Shown here in pieces: positions 12,401 to 25,042 of a stretch of 64,000 nt of DNA. This stretch comes from Siniperca chuatsi (Eukaryota; Chordata; Actinopteri; Centrarchiformes; Sinipercidae), in the NCBI RefSeq assembly GCF_020085105.1, contig NC_058052.1:11141233-11205232 (forward strand), read 5' to 3'. The position numbers and the translations under genes are program-made. Position 1 is the stretch's first letter. Each line of letters starts with the position of its first letter. The notes beneath the pieces are model-generated. The model was not told the DNA's origin. It did no database searches and worked only from the letters and a program-made list of their open reading frames with translations.

Positions 12401-15400
12401 TCCTTTCATGTAGTATTAAACACTGAACCAATGTTGGAATTCCAGTAGAGCCTGGGTCCTCTTCATATTTTCCAGTTATGTATAAATTGACCTGACATGA
12501 CCTCCCTGGGGAGTGCAATAAAATGTGTATACAGTATATAATAAGGTCTTGATGCTGCGTTTTGTCCAGGAGAACCTGTGGCTCTGCTGGACAAACTCCA
12601 TAAATCTGCCTCTTGATGATTGCTGGGTTTCTGTTGTTTCCTCCATGAATGTTCTTTTCTGTAGAGCTTTGCCTTCTAACTTTTTATCGCAGCCTTTCCT
12701 CTGACAGTGATGGTGTAGACTCCTAATGCTCCTCCTAATGCTGCTTGAAATGTGGCTGCAGAGATTGTTTCTGTGGTTGACTGGTTTACCAACCCAAATC
12801 CTGTGGCCAGCCCACACAGGAGAAATAAGGGTGAATCTCTTCAGTCCATTTCAGGGTGTGTGTGTGTGTGTGTGTGTGTGTTTTGTGTTATCAACTTTTC
12901 TATACTGATGGTAATCCCACTGTCCTGAGACACAAATAACTAACATCCCCTTATGGTACGTGGTGATGATGGGTACTTCTATAACATCATGCAAATGCTA
13001 TGTGTTGTGTTTTCTGCATACAGTGTGGCCTCTAACATGACATCAGAGACACCAGAACGCTATGAGCGCCTCACCTCAGTTTCCAGCTCTGTGGACATTG
13101 ATCAGAGAGACACAGTAAGTAAGCCACTGTTCTTACAGGATAGAATATAGTGTCCCTTTAATGTAGGATATACTGTATGTTGCATGTGATAACTGGCAGA
13201 ACACCTTCAGTCCTCTGCTCTCTTCTTTTTTTAGGGCTTCTGCTCCTGGCTAACTGCCGTCTTCCGCATTAAGTGAGTCGACCTACTCACAGCATATTGG
13301 AAATAAGAGAAATTGGTGTAACACTGATAAAACTGAATATGAAAATTTTCTGTGTTTTGAATTCCTCTTAAGTAGTTGACTTTGTTGGTGTATTCTCTCT
13401 GTAGGGATGAAGAGATAAGGGAGAAGTGTGGTGAAGATGCAGTACATTACCTGTCCTTTCAGCGCCATATCATTGGCCTGCTGGTAGTTGTGGGCGTGCT
13501 GTCTGTGGGCATCATCTTGCCCGTTAACTTTTCGGGAAACCTACTTGGTGAGTCAATCAATCCTGGGAAAATCAGAGAATAGTTGCATGTTTTGTCTTTT
13601 TCCTCAGTTTTGCTGTCAGTGTTTGACTAGGTGATGCAGACTCACCATTGTGTGTGTGTGTGTGTGTTTGAGTACTTTGCCGGGTGTTTGTCTCTGTCTG
13701 CGGACAGATTTTGTCAATGCGATAGCATATCAACCGTGCAAGATGTAGTCACAGAACTTTACAGGTGTGTAGTTGAGATCAAAATGAAGGCCAAGTTCAA
13801 AGATGGGTGTGGTCCGAGGCTCTAGTGAATTTTTTTCTTCTTGATTGATTGTCTTTTTTTCTTATTCTTCCTTATCTGTCTATCTTCCTTATATACAAAC
13901 ATTTCCTTTTTTTCTCTTGTGACTAAATGGCTTCACATGGAGCCTGGGTGCTGTATTCCTGTTTGCAGCTATAATCCAAGTTTTTTACTTCCATGGTGTT
14001 GCAGACTAACGTAATGGGCTACCAGACGCAGCAAACTAGATTTCATGGACACTCTACCCTGACCCTCAATCATTGATGCTCATTTATTGTTTCTCTTTGG
14101 CTATGGAGCACCATGTTAGCCAAAGTTTGCTGCAAGTGGGCGGCACTCCTGGTGATAGACGAGTGATTGTCTTGTTTCTTTTACTTTTTTCTACAGAAAA
14201 CGATGCCTTTAGTTTTGGGCGAACCACTATAGCAAATTTGGATGCTGAGTGAGTAAATTTTTTACCATCACTTTATTATATATATTGTATACTGTACTTT
14301 GAAGGCTTACGTTGAGTCTTCACTTTCTAATGCTGTCAATAAATCCTTTTTACCCTTAATTTTTCCAGTAATGCACTATTGTGGCTGCACACCACCTTTG
14401 CATTTCTCTACCTGTTACTGACTGTGTACAGCATGAGACGGCACACTTCCAAGATGCACTACAAGGAGGATGACCTGGTTGGTGGCATGGTTTCAGAAAA
14501 TAATTGTTCTATAAACTCTTTGAACACAGGTCTGAATTTTGTTGGTAATTACTTCTCTGTCTTCATGTCCATGCAGGTGAAACGCACTTTATTTGTCAAT
14601 GGAATCTCCAAATATGCAGAGGAGACTGAGATAAAGCAACACTTTGAGTAAGCACTCTTCGGAATCATTGGTATCCTGGCTCTACAGTTTAATATTTCAC
14701 AATGCTTATCAAATGGTACACTGCTCTGTCGACATGGAAGTAAGCTGTGCGGTAACTATATTAAGGTGTATGAGAGCCATACCTTTTCCTGTTAAAAGCA
14801 GCTGTCTTGTCCTGGCCCATATGGCTATGGCTATAGACAATGACAGGCCTATATGTGTAATTGTCCATAATAGAAGCCAGATGAGCAGGATCATGCAAGT
14901 CATGTGTCAAGATGGTCTAAGACTGAGGACGGGGTGTTCGGCTCTACTCCTACTGTGCCAAATAATATTAACCAAAATCTTATCTTTGCCCCCGCACTGC
15001 AAAAAGCCCTCCACGCCAGAGTACAAAAAAAAAAGAAACTTCCGGTGACAAGAAAAATGATGAGCCTTTTACTGCTTGTGGCTGTTGGATTCTGACCTTT
15101 TGTGTGACTTGCTAATGTTATTATAATGTTGAGATATGTCATCTACTATAAATACACTTTGCTGTTGTTGTCAAGAATGTGTTAGTACTAGTATGTCGAC
15201 ATTTGTGCTTTTTTAAACTTATCCAGTTTTTCATTCTCTCCCTCCCTGCCTTACTTTCATAGGAAGGCGTATGAAAGCTGCGGCTGTGTTGTACTGGAAG
15301 CTCGTATCTGTTACAATGTGGCCAGGCTGATGTATCTTAACTCTGAAAGGTAACAATGTTTTAACCATAAGTGCATTAGTGTGTGTGTGTTAGCCCTTTT

Positions 15401-18400
15401 CATAGCATTTTGGGGTGTACTTGTGAAGCATCTCATTGGCTCCAGGATCTCAGCTTGTTTCAGTGAAATAGGCCTTCCTCAGTCTGACACATCTGATGTT
15501 TTGCATGCAGGAAAAAGACAGAGCGCAGCAAGAAATTCTTCCTTGACCTGCAGGCCAAGGAGCATATTACCGCCATGATCAACCCAAAACCCTGTGGACA
15601 CCTTTGCTGTTGCATCATCAAAGGCTGTGAGCAGGTCAGACTGACACATTGTAGCTTTATCTCGAAACGATATACTCCTGAAACTTGTTTACAAGCTGAT
15701 GCTAACAGCATTTTTGAGGGGAAGATAAGATCTGATTTTCTAGTCCACTTATAGATTCATGTGGAAAATCAAGGTTAAGCAGGAAAAACAAATAAGCAGT
15801 GTATTGTAACCTGTACCTGCTCCTAGAATAGCCACCAAACTACATATTTTAGTAAACCATATCTAATTATAATTTTGTATTTTGTGGCCTGTATGCTTGT
15901 TTTAGTCACAATGCTCATGCTTGTGCTAACTGTTACATATATGGCTGTACTATAAAGTTACATTCAGTTTTGCGTTACTGACATGCATTAAGAGTAAAAA
16001 TGCCAGCTGTTTTTATAGATAGAGAGATATAGATATAGCTTTAAGATCATATGACACATGCTAAATGATTGGATGAGCAAAACAGATTAGCGTAAATATG
16101 ATGACTACATCATGAATGGAAGAATTTTGCGATTTCATTTTTGATAAAAACCAAATTGACCATAACCGTTATGTTAGTAAACTGAAGAGCAAATCTAATC
16201 TTTCTATAGTAAATATTTTCTGAGGTCATAGGCTTGTGTTCGTTGTGTTTTTTTGTTGTTGATTTATTTATGGATCTGCAAAGCACATTGAGTAAAAGGG
16301 TCCCAATGTGTTAAAAGTCTATACAGACCAAAGCAAATACAATTTAAAGTTACACTGTGAAAATCTTTAAAACCCAGATAAAATCAATACAAATATAAAA
16401 ATGCTAAAATACAACATTAACAACTTTTCTAGTTCAAAATAGTATCATGGCACGTTTAGCCTGCTGCAGTTTCACAATATCTAACTACTGATCTACACTG
16501 TTATTACATAACTAGAATGTACCCAATGTAATGGTTTCCTCATTCAGTGAGTGTAGTGTCTTTTTATGCAAGTATTACATCTAAAAAGGCAAGCTATAGT
16601 TTGAGTTGATATTTATATAATTACATTAAGAGATAATCGTACAGTTAAACTTGTGCATTAAGTGATATTCACTATTACTGCAATGTCAGATAATAGCAAT
16701 TAGGAATAAACTAAAAACAAACATCACACACTCTGACTTAGATTTCCATGTCATTCATAGGAAGAGGCAGTGAGTTACTATACCAAGCTGGAGGCACAAC
16801 TAAGAGAGGAATACAGGAAGGAGAGAGAAAAGGTTAACAGGAAGCCCTTAGGGATGGCCTTCGTCACCTTCCAGAACGAGTCCATAACTGCCATGTAAGT
16901 ACTTTTACATGTGGTAAAATATGTGTATCTGTGACATTGGTTTTGAATTGACTGATTATTTAGCTCTTGACCCACAATATCTGTTTCTTTGTTTGGGTGG
17001 ATGTTTCTTTTCAGAATCTTGAAAGACTTTAATGCTTGCAAGTGTCAGGGCTGTCACTGTCGTCGGGAGCCCAAGAGCTCTCAATTCAGCCCCAAGCTCC
17101 ACACACAGAATTGGACTGTCAGCTACGCCCCTGATCCACAAAATGTCTACTGGTAAGTAACACATTCAGACCACATATTCTGTCCGCAAACTGGCTGAAT
17201 GTATGTTTATTTTTTCGTTATTCATTACATAATTTACATAACATAAATTCTACAAACAGAGTTGTTGATATATATTGCTCCTAATATCCCGCTGAGGAAT
17301 AATTAGACTTGAGTCCACTTTGTCCAGTCTTTCTCACTCCAGATGACAAACGTTGATGGTTTTTGAGCTGCAGTTTCAGTTTACTGGCCAGCTGTGTCCA
17401 TAACTGCGGGTCATCGCCCAGTGTCAATATAACCGCTACATAACCTTTATCCCACAGGGAGCATCTGTCATTGGGTGGATTCTCCTGGTGGATCCGCTGC
17501 TTCATCATCAACATTATCCTCTTCCTCCTCCTCTTCTTCCTCACCACCCCGGCCATTATCATCTCCACCATGGACAAGTTCAATGTAACCAAACCAGTGG
17601 AGTACTTAAATGTGAGTGTTGAAAATTTTAAAGCTGCTTTCTGTCTTGATTTCACTTTTGACTTAATTTAGTGAAAGGAGTGCAGCCAGTTCAGGCATCT
17701 TTATCATCACCATACTGAGCATTTAAGTCCAAACGATCACAAGTCTGCATGCTGTTGCAGAGGCACAAGAATTCACCACTCAATTTCTTGACACATGTCC
17801 ATGTCTCTCTGATCTGTTCTCCAGAATCCAATCATCACCCAATTCTTCCCCACCCTCCTTCTGTGGTCCTTCTCCGCCTTACTTCCTACCATTGTCTACT
17901 ACTCTGCCTTCTTCGAAGCCCACTGGACACGGTATGGTTTACACTTTATGCAGTCAATAGTTAAGCATATTCAGCCATGTTGTCTTTATTTCCATTTGAG
18001 GTTTAGGTTATGTTCTGTTATGTCTGTTTTTGAACATGTGTTAATATTTCCTTTGGCCTTGCAGGTCAGGAGAGAACAGGACCACAATGCATAAATGCTA
18101 CACTTTCTTGATCTTTATGGTCCTGTTGTTGCCCTCCCTAGGACTCAGCAGGTAAAGGATGTTCTTGATTTCTGCCCTGCAACAAAATGAAATGAAAAGC
18201 TATGGATTAATTTATTTTTGTCCGCCTAAATATTTGATATACTAATTATTTTGATACCTTTCTTGTCTTGTATCTTTGCAGTTTGGATGTTTTCTTCCGC
18301 TGGCTTTTTGACAAAAGATTCTTAGCAGATGCTAAAGTGAGATTTGAGTAAGTAGCATAATTTTATGGACGTTTCAATACAACTCTGTCGCACCCAGAAC

Positions 18401-21220
18401 AAAGCAGAACAGGATGAAATATTGGCTGTAAATATACAGTCCAATTTCTGTGGTACTATAACTAGTTTAAATGTATTGTGAAAAATCTTTATTTAAAACT
18501 TAATTCAATCATTTAGCTATGCCCCAACTAGGTCTCATATACCTAAATTACTTGGGATTAAATTGGTTTCTACAGTAATGCAATCAAATGCAATCAAACT
18601 TCAATGTGAGTCTTACTTCAGTCATTAGTGATACTGACGTTTTTCTTTGCTCTTTAGGTGTGTGTTCCTTCCTGACAATGGAGCCTTCTTCGTGAACTAT
18701 GTCATTGCGTCTGCATTCATTGGTAATGCCATGGACCTGCTGAGAATCCCCGGTCTACTTATGTACATGATCCGCCTCTGCCTGGCTCGCTCTGCAGCAG
18801 AGAGGAGGAACGTCAAGAGGGTTAGTATGCCCTCTGCTTACTCAGTTGAAATCATTTATGGGTCCATGACCCAAAAATGTGTTTAGTTTAAAAACTGATA
18901 GGTGGGTATAATATCTTACTCTTACTCTAAAACTGAATGGGGAATTAATTGTTTCATTGTTTCAAGCCAATTAAGCAGCTAAAAATATGAAAGCCAAGAC
19001 TTTAATGTCATAAAATACATAATAAATGTGAATCTCTGCTATGATTTTAGGTAGGAAATATTTTTTGTGTGTGTGTTAATCACCTTCATATGATGTAGAT
19101 ATGGAAATTAAATTAAATTTTTGGATTTTCTTTAATATCAATGTCATTGTGTCTTCATAGCACCAAGCCTATGAGTTCCAGTTCGGGGCAGCTTATGCCT
19201 GGATGATGTGTGTCTTCACTGTGGTTATGACCTACAGCATCACCTGCCCAATCATTGTCCCTTTTGGTGAGTTCTGCCATTTATTACCCCTGCTGGGTTA
19301 CTGCTGTTTCTCATCAAGATAGTGTGCTGATTACATGACCGCAGGGGAAACATACAAACGGCAGGGAGCATTTGGTGGTTCGTATGTTTTATAGAAGCTT
19401 ATCAGCAAGCCTAATTGGATTAGTTCCACTAATTGTTTTGTCTCCTTTCTCTGTGCAGGGCTGATGTACATGCTGCTGAAACACCTAGCAGACAGATACA
19501 ACATGTACTACGCCTATCTGCCATCCAAACTGGACAAGAAGATCCATTCTGGAGCTGTTAACCAAGTGGTGGCTGCTCCTATTCTCTGTCTCTTTTGGCT
19601 TCTGTTCTTCTCCACTGTTCGCTCAGGTAAGATGAGGACTCCATCTACAGGCCACAAAATGTCCTAACACGTATATCTGCCACTTTGGTCTGAAGTATTA
19701 TAAAGTACAAACATCTGTAACAAAAGTGTTCCTCCACTTTCTTTCCCTCAGGGTTTTCAGCTGCAACATCCATGTTCACGTTCGTAGTTTTGATCATCAC
19801 AATCATTATCTGCCTCTCTCACGTCTGCTTCGGACATTTTAAATATCTCAGTGCTCACAACTACAAGGTAACAAGATAGACACCCTTGTATGCACATTAT
19901 TTAGTTTTCTAAATTCACCAGTATTTCAGACCAGCATTATATTCAGCTGCTTATGTTAAATGCATGTTTTCTATCCTAGATTGACACCCAGGATGTGGAC
20001 GGGTTGGAGAATGGGCGTCCAGTGTGCACATTTGCCTCCAACAAGGCAGCAGTATGTATTCAGTCATGTTTATTTTATAGCAAAATGAGCCTCAAGATCA
20101 AACAGTGGAAGTAGATAAGACATACTGCCAAAGCTTCTAGGTGCTGACCATTGGGCGAAAGTCAAAAACAAAGGAAAAAATGGGTATCCCTTGGACTCAT
20201 AGTCCCAATGTGAAAACTTTATTTATTAAGTTTTGACGACAAGGTCGTTGTCAAGGCATAAAGCACAAGGTCAAACAGTTGTAGCTAAACAGATCATATA
20301 TGGCAGATTGGCAGGAAAACAGATACCACTACCTCTGGATGAAAGAAATTTCCATATAGGTTACCAAAAACGCGTCAACCTCCATATGTACACAAGAACA
20401 CAAAACTCCATTAAGAACAAAGATTTGAAAATGAAAATAAGGATATAGCAAAAAGATAGAGATCACTGTATTTTTATCTTGAGAAAATACAACATAAGGA
20501 GGTTTATTAAATATTTTAGACAAGCATGGATGGAATTTTTTCCCCTCAACTTCAGCAATATTTTGTAATGAAAAGAGGACCTTGTTTTTTAACTTCAATG
20601 GCATTAAATGTATGCTTTTGTTGTTGATTTTATTAATCGCAATGTCACTCTGTTGCTCAGTTACAACCTTGGACTTCTGTTAACTTTGTGTAAAAATGTC
20701 TTTCAAAGTTAAATGGATCTTATCCTGCAAAACCGGCTGTAAGGCAAACTGTTCTTAATCTGCTCTTATAAGACTGATCAGTGTGCTATGTGTGGGCATT
20801 ACGATCCATGTGTTTTTTTCTTTATTATAGTTAATTTTGAATTTCAAATGTTCAGATTTAGAATTCAAATAGTCACTGAAGTCTCATCAATGTGTCCTTC
20901 TATAAACAGAGAATGTCTTCTTGTATAACAATATGTTATGAAAAAATGTTATTATTAATGTATTGTTGTAAGGAGAACTTATTCTGAAACATAAAATATG
21001 AATCAGACTTTAACATTCTATTTCATTTTCTCCCCTACAGCAAATGTATATTGCTCAGGTACTTCAAGACCCAAATTCAGAGGAGGCTGGTTCAGGCAGT
21101 GGCGAGGACGACGGCCAGGGGTCCTCGCAGGACGAGGAAATAATCAATGTCGAAAATGGCCTGAATGAGGACTTCCAGTCTGGTGAGGACAGCCTCATTG
21201 ATAATGAAGTGCGGCACTGA
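9438..21220 (+). CDS. tmem63b: TMEM63B: osmosensitive / mechanically gated cation channel (CSC1/OSCA family)
   Basis: Twenty-four coding exons: 9438-9632, 9896-9975, 11802-11843, 12141-12203, 13024-13114, 13235-13272, 13405-13547, 14197-14248, 14369-14477, 14577-14647, 15263-15349, 15511-15634, 16761-16894, 17015-17152, 17458-17611, 17825-17931, 18065-18151, 18282-18347, 18658-18820, 19161-19266, 19459-19626, 19752-19867, 19980-20051, 21041-21220. All phases agree and the product is 861 aa. Order: an N-terminal membrane helix (about 42-75, with [15 protein letters not shown]); a cytosolic linker ([13 protein letters not shown]); two helices (about 190-265); a cytosolic RRM-like domain (about 270-455, [12 protein letters not shown]); then the multi-helix channel region ([40 protein letters not shown]) and an acidic tail. 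These motifs match TMEM63B much better than TMEM63A or C. The ATG at 9462 has the better Kozak context and would give 853 aa; 9438 is the first in-frame ATG and resembles the hydrophobic mammalian N-terminus. Confidence 0.95.
9775..9803. repeat. Perfect short hairpin in tmem63b intron
   Basis: GAAGGTGTTTTT (9775-9786) and AAAAACACCTTC (9792-9803) are exact reverse complements separated by 5 nt. The stem is only 12 bp, too short for a typical pre-miRNA. It may be a terminal relic of a small foldback element. Confidence 0.6.
12141..12203 (+). other. tmem63b: Cassette-like 63-nt exon of tmem63b
   Basis: The exon encodes about 21 residues ([20 protein letters not shown] and one more) in the cytosolic linker before RYERLTSV. 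Both flanking phases are 2, so skipping keeps the frame and joins Tyr directly to VASNM. That junction resembles the mammalian sequence, in which a Tyr is followed by VASAM. The acceptor (TTTTTATAAAG) is weak, which fits optional use. Inclusion itself is inferred from the open frame and the splice sites. Confidence 0.65.
12856..12881. repeat. (GT)13 microsatellite in tmem63b intron
   Basis: A pure GT run. A shorter one lies at 13651-13668. Confidence 0.9.
14478..14576 (+). other. tmem63b: 99-nt stop-free intron of tmem63b
   Basis: The intron lies between DDLV-type coding sequence and the VKRTLFVNG exon. It starts with a weak donor (CTG|GTTGGT) and ends ATGCAG. Its length is a multiple of three and it has no in-frame stop. 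Retention would add 33 residues between the second membrane helix and the cytosolic domain. Mammalian proteins have no insert here, so splicing is the default reading. Confidence 0.7.
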
Positions 21221-24100
21221 TACTGCCTGGAACAGAAAGAAATCTGTTTAACTTGAGGAGTGCACTGAATATGTGAATTAAAATAGGAACTGAACCAACT
21301 GTTCTCCAAAGCATCTCAACCTCCATGGAGGGACTTTACACTAACATAAGCACACTGTCTACTAAGGATTAAATGGATTGTCGCTCAAGGACTTCTTCAC
21401 TGGGTCTCACCAAACCGCATCTTCTGTCTGTGTTCTGCCCCAATATAGCTGAGGCACACCCCCAAAACACTGCATATGGATCCATGAAAGAGACACTAAT
21501 GCACAAATGAAGAATTGTTTGCCTTGTCTTGTAAGGGGAGTGATATTCTGTCTGTGTTCCCTTAACATTATTGCACTTGAAAGAGGACCTGTCCTATAAG
21601 CTCAAGTTTCACTAAGGTACTCTAGTACAGCATGCCTTCAAGTTCAAAGGGTGGAGGGATTTTCCTATAATCCTTCAGTATCTCTAATTGTCTGCACTAG
21701 ATTGCTTACCCTGAATAAGCAGCTGGTGCGAGGAGAAGAACAAAAGAGAAGATTTCACACCACCAGATAGCTTGGTCTATGCATATGTGATGGTCTCAAA
21801 ATAGTTCTTCCAATTCCGTAAAAGCCTTTAAAAAACACAAAGAAATTATTGCTACTAACACTCCTGAACGCTTTGACACTGTACAGCTACAAAACTCTGG
21901 ATTTGTAAAATAGCCTTTTTTGACATGGTATTTATTTGTAAGCATTGAATTTTAAATGCTATCAAGCTTGATACACCCCTAAACTGTGGAAGAAGTTAAT
22001 TCATATCTTGGCGCACTACATTGATAATGATCTTTTTGGCGTTTAGTCTCTAAACCTTTGTTGGGACTGTTGTTGGACTGCTGCTACTGATGCTGCCCCC
22101 AGTAGGGGGAAATCCTTGCACGGCTGCTGCAGGAGGACTGGAGGCCAGGAGCCTGCTGATCCTTTTGTGTTGCTCAGCTGATAGAGAGAAAGGCCTTTTG
22201 GGGGTTTTCTGGGTCAGTTTCAGATGATACTCATTGTGACTGGTTCTCTTTATTTGTTGTTTTCATTTGTATCTTTTTGTCCATATGTTTACATCTTTAT
22301 GTAGAGATTTTGAAATTAGCAGTTTAGGTGGTTACTGATAGTTTTACAAATTAGCTAACTATATCTTATCAGCCCTCTGTCAGGTCCTCTTCAATGTTAA
22401 CTTTTATGAGGCACTTCATTATGTAGGTAGCATATTGTAAGATCCAGTGGTCATTGAGCATTGTTACATTTTCCCATTTGCCAGTACTCAATGCCAAGTT
22501 GTCGATTGTTTCAAACTGCGCAATTTTGATGATGACATATCAAATCTTAGGCTAGGCCACTCAAGAGACACCAGTGGATGAGGTCCAGATCTATTTATAG
22601 CCATACTCATTTTCAAACCTTAACCATATGCTATTGAATACTCCTATGCCCCACCCCACCCCCGCCCCCCCATATTGAAAACGGTAAGGCGCTTTGTAAG
22701 GCCTCTGCCAGAGCGAAAGTAATGTACTACAACAACAATCGTGAAACACGCAGATTCAATGTTTAACATAGTCCTGATCTGCCTCAGCCATATTAAGCAC
22801 CTTCTTTTCAGGTATCAGGCAGACAAAAAAAACATACATACTTTAACAATACAAAAAAAAGTAACAAATTAGAATGTGAAACACAGTGCCCACATAGTAA
22901 AGACTTTACTCAGGATTTATCAAGCTTCTTGTTTCTGTTCATTTCTTCCTTAGTCAAGACGACACTATGAGCTGCCCCATTAAACATAAAGAAGATTGTT
23001 TGTAAAGCAAGGCAGGGTGCTGCAGACAAAGTAACACTACAGTCTGTCACTATGGACCAATTATTATTATTGGAGCCTGATGTGAAAAAGGTATTATCCA
23101 GCTGCTCAGAGAACCATTGTGGGAAATGTGCACTAATCTTACTTTCACTTATATGATTGACAGAGAAGGGCACGCCCCCCTGTGGGTGTGATGACGACAA
23201 TGGTGAACCTAAACTGTTTCGATCATTTGTCCATGGATATATTAGCACCACATTATGGGTATATTATTATGGTACTAACAAGAGAATTGTTTGACACCAT
23301 TCAGTCCGGTGCTCTTCTAGTCATGATAAGGTGATTTTATATTTTATACCTCTTCATTTTTATACCTCTGAGATGTCTTGAAATCTCTGAATGTGTCCTG
23401 TCAAAATAACATATACTGTCCAGCTCTGAGGGAGACACTTAAAAATCTCATCTTGTCTAACAACTCTAGTGCTTAAACGCTGAATGTAGCTTATTCCACA
23501 ACTTTTGGTAAGATGAAAGTGGCTTAAGTAATAGTCTGATTGCTGTATTTAAACAACAACAAAAGGACGGTTCACTAGCTAACCAGAAATTGTAAGTTTT
23601 ATACTATAACAAAACTTACTGGTGTTCAGTCCCATGTTTTGGCATTTCATTTGAATGCAGATTTTCATGATTGCAGTGATTTCCAGTAGTCTTTTGCTAA
23701 TTCCGAGTTTAGGATCCTCAAGATGAATCATGTTATTTTAGATTATCTTCCTTAGATCTGTATAGACAGCGGGACTCACTGGAAATAAATGGATTGTTTT
23801 TGTAAAAGGCCAAGCACTCTCTAATAGTAGTTCTCAGCTCGTTTCTACAATGGATACAGAAATGGGTAGTAAAATGTCTCTGCGTCTCAAAACTGTGCAC
23901 ACTTAGATTGTGTTTTTTGTGTTTTACCTTTTTTAGTTTTACATTTTGTTTAGATAGGAGGAGTAACAATAGCAGATCTCAGCATTTGACTGTCTCATTT
24001 TACTTTTCTTTCCAAAGGGCCGTCTGTAAAACAGATATATACTGTACATATCTGTACTTCCCCCCAAGCTCTTTGAACAATAAATCTGTATTTAATCAAG
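21221..24100 (+). other. tmem63b: tmem63b 3'UTR with poly(A) signal
   Basis: No coding sequence follows the stop. The best poly(A) signal is AATAAA at 24079-24084, followed by a T-rich stretch and TTTGTCGAC, so the 3'UTR is probably about 2.9 kb. Earlier cleavage cannot be excluded. The region includes a C-rich tract at about 22650-22670. Confidence 0.6.
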
Positions 24101-25042
24101 TTTGTCGACAAAGCGTTCCTTTTTAATTATCCCCTGGTATAGTCACTTAAAGCTACAATATGCAACTTTTGAAAGAAGAAATAACATATTGTTCCTCTCA
24201 CATGAAAAGTTAAATTAATGAGCAATAAAACGTAATACTGTTCAGTTTAATACACTCAGGGATTTTGCTGCCACAGCCTCACTTGGTCTGTGACCAGTAG
24301 CTTATGGTGGCTAATGTTAGCAAACTTTGATAGATGTTGCTGTATAACGGACATTACTGAGTCAGTTTGCTGGCTTCATAACTCCTCTGTACTTGTGCTC
24401 TTCTGACACTGTTTTAGCATTTGCCATTATACTGTAACTGTGGCCACAGTGGCCGCTGTTCAGCCAAAGTTAAAAAGGCTCACACTTTTGGCTCGTGACT
24501 TCTTAAAGCAATAGCCATGTTCCAACTCCATGCTCCATACTAACACAGCATAGACTATATACTAATTGTCATTACTGTTTTAGTGGAATGCAAAACAAAC
24601 AACATACATAACCATCTTATACTATAACAGGAAATGATACAGTACATCACCATCAACATTTGATCAAACTGCGGCTTCTCAGTGTCACAGCCAATTAAAA
24701 ATCACAGAGAGACATCAAAATGTCTTTGTTAAGATTAGATAAGTTAACACGTATTTTTTTGTTTATCAGTATGATATGTGGCATGAATTAGAATTTTGCA
24801 CACCTGGGGGGGTGCAGTTCCCTGTGTCCGGCACTGGGTGCTGCTTGGGAGGGAGGTGCCGCTGCGGTGTTAAACAGCAGAGACCGATGTGCGACGTGGA
24901 AAGGTAGACCGACACCTATGTCTGTCATAATCCAACAAACCGAATCCAGCGACAGCACGAGAACAGACTTTCAGCAGGATCTAACGCTAAAATGTAGCAT
25001 GTCGGCAAACTGACTCGCCACTTGTGTGAAAGAGGAGTCGTC
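24101..25042. other. Intergenic region and promoter/5'UTR of the ZIP9-like gene
   Basis: About 940 bp separate the presumed tmem63b poly(A) site from the next ATG. At 24147 a segment starts TTAAAGCTACAATATG. It resembles the one at 48663 and may be a shared TTAA-flanked repeat. From about 24800 to 25042 the sequence is less AT-rich with several CpGs, as expected for a housekeeping-type promoter and 5'UTR. No TATA box is evident. Confidence 0.45.

Noticed and set aside
14644..15142. 134-codon plus frame and opposing minus frames
   Set aside because: Intron sequence between well-defined tmem63b exons; no motif.
9438..21220. Assignment as tmem63a or tmem63c
   Set aside because: Segments such as [32 protein letters not shown] and [20 protein letters not shown] match TMEM63B and differ clearly from A and C.
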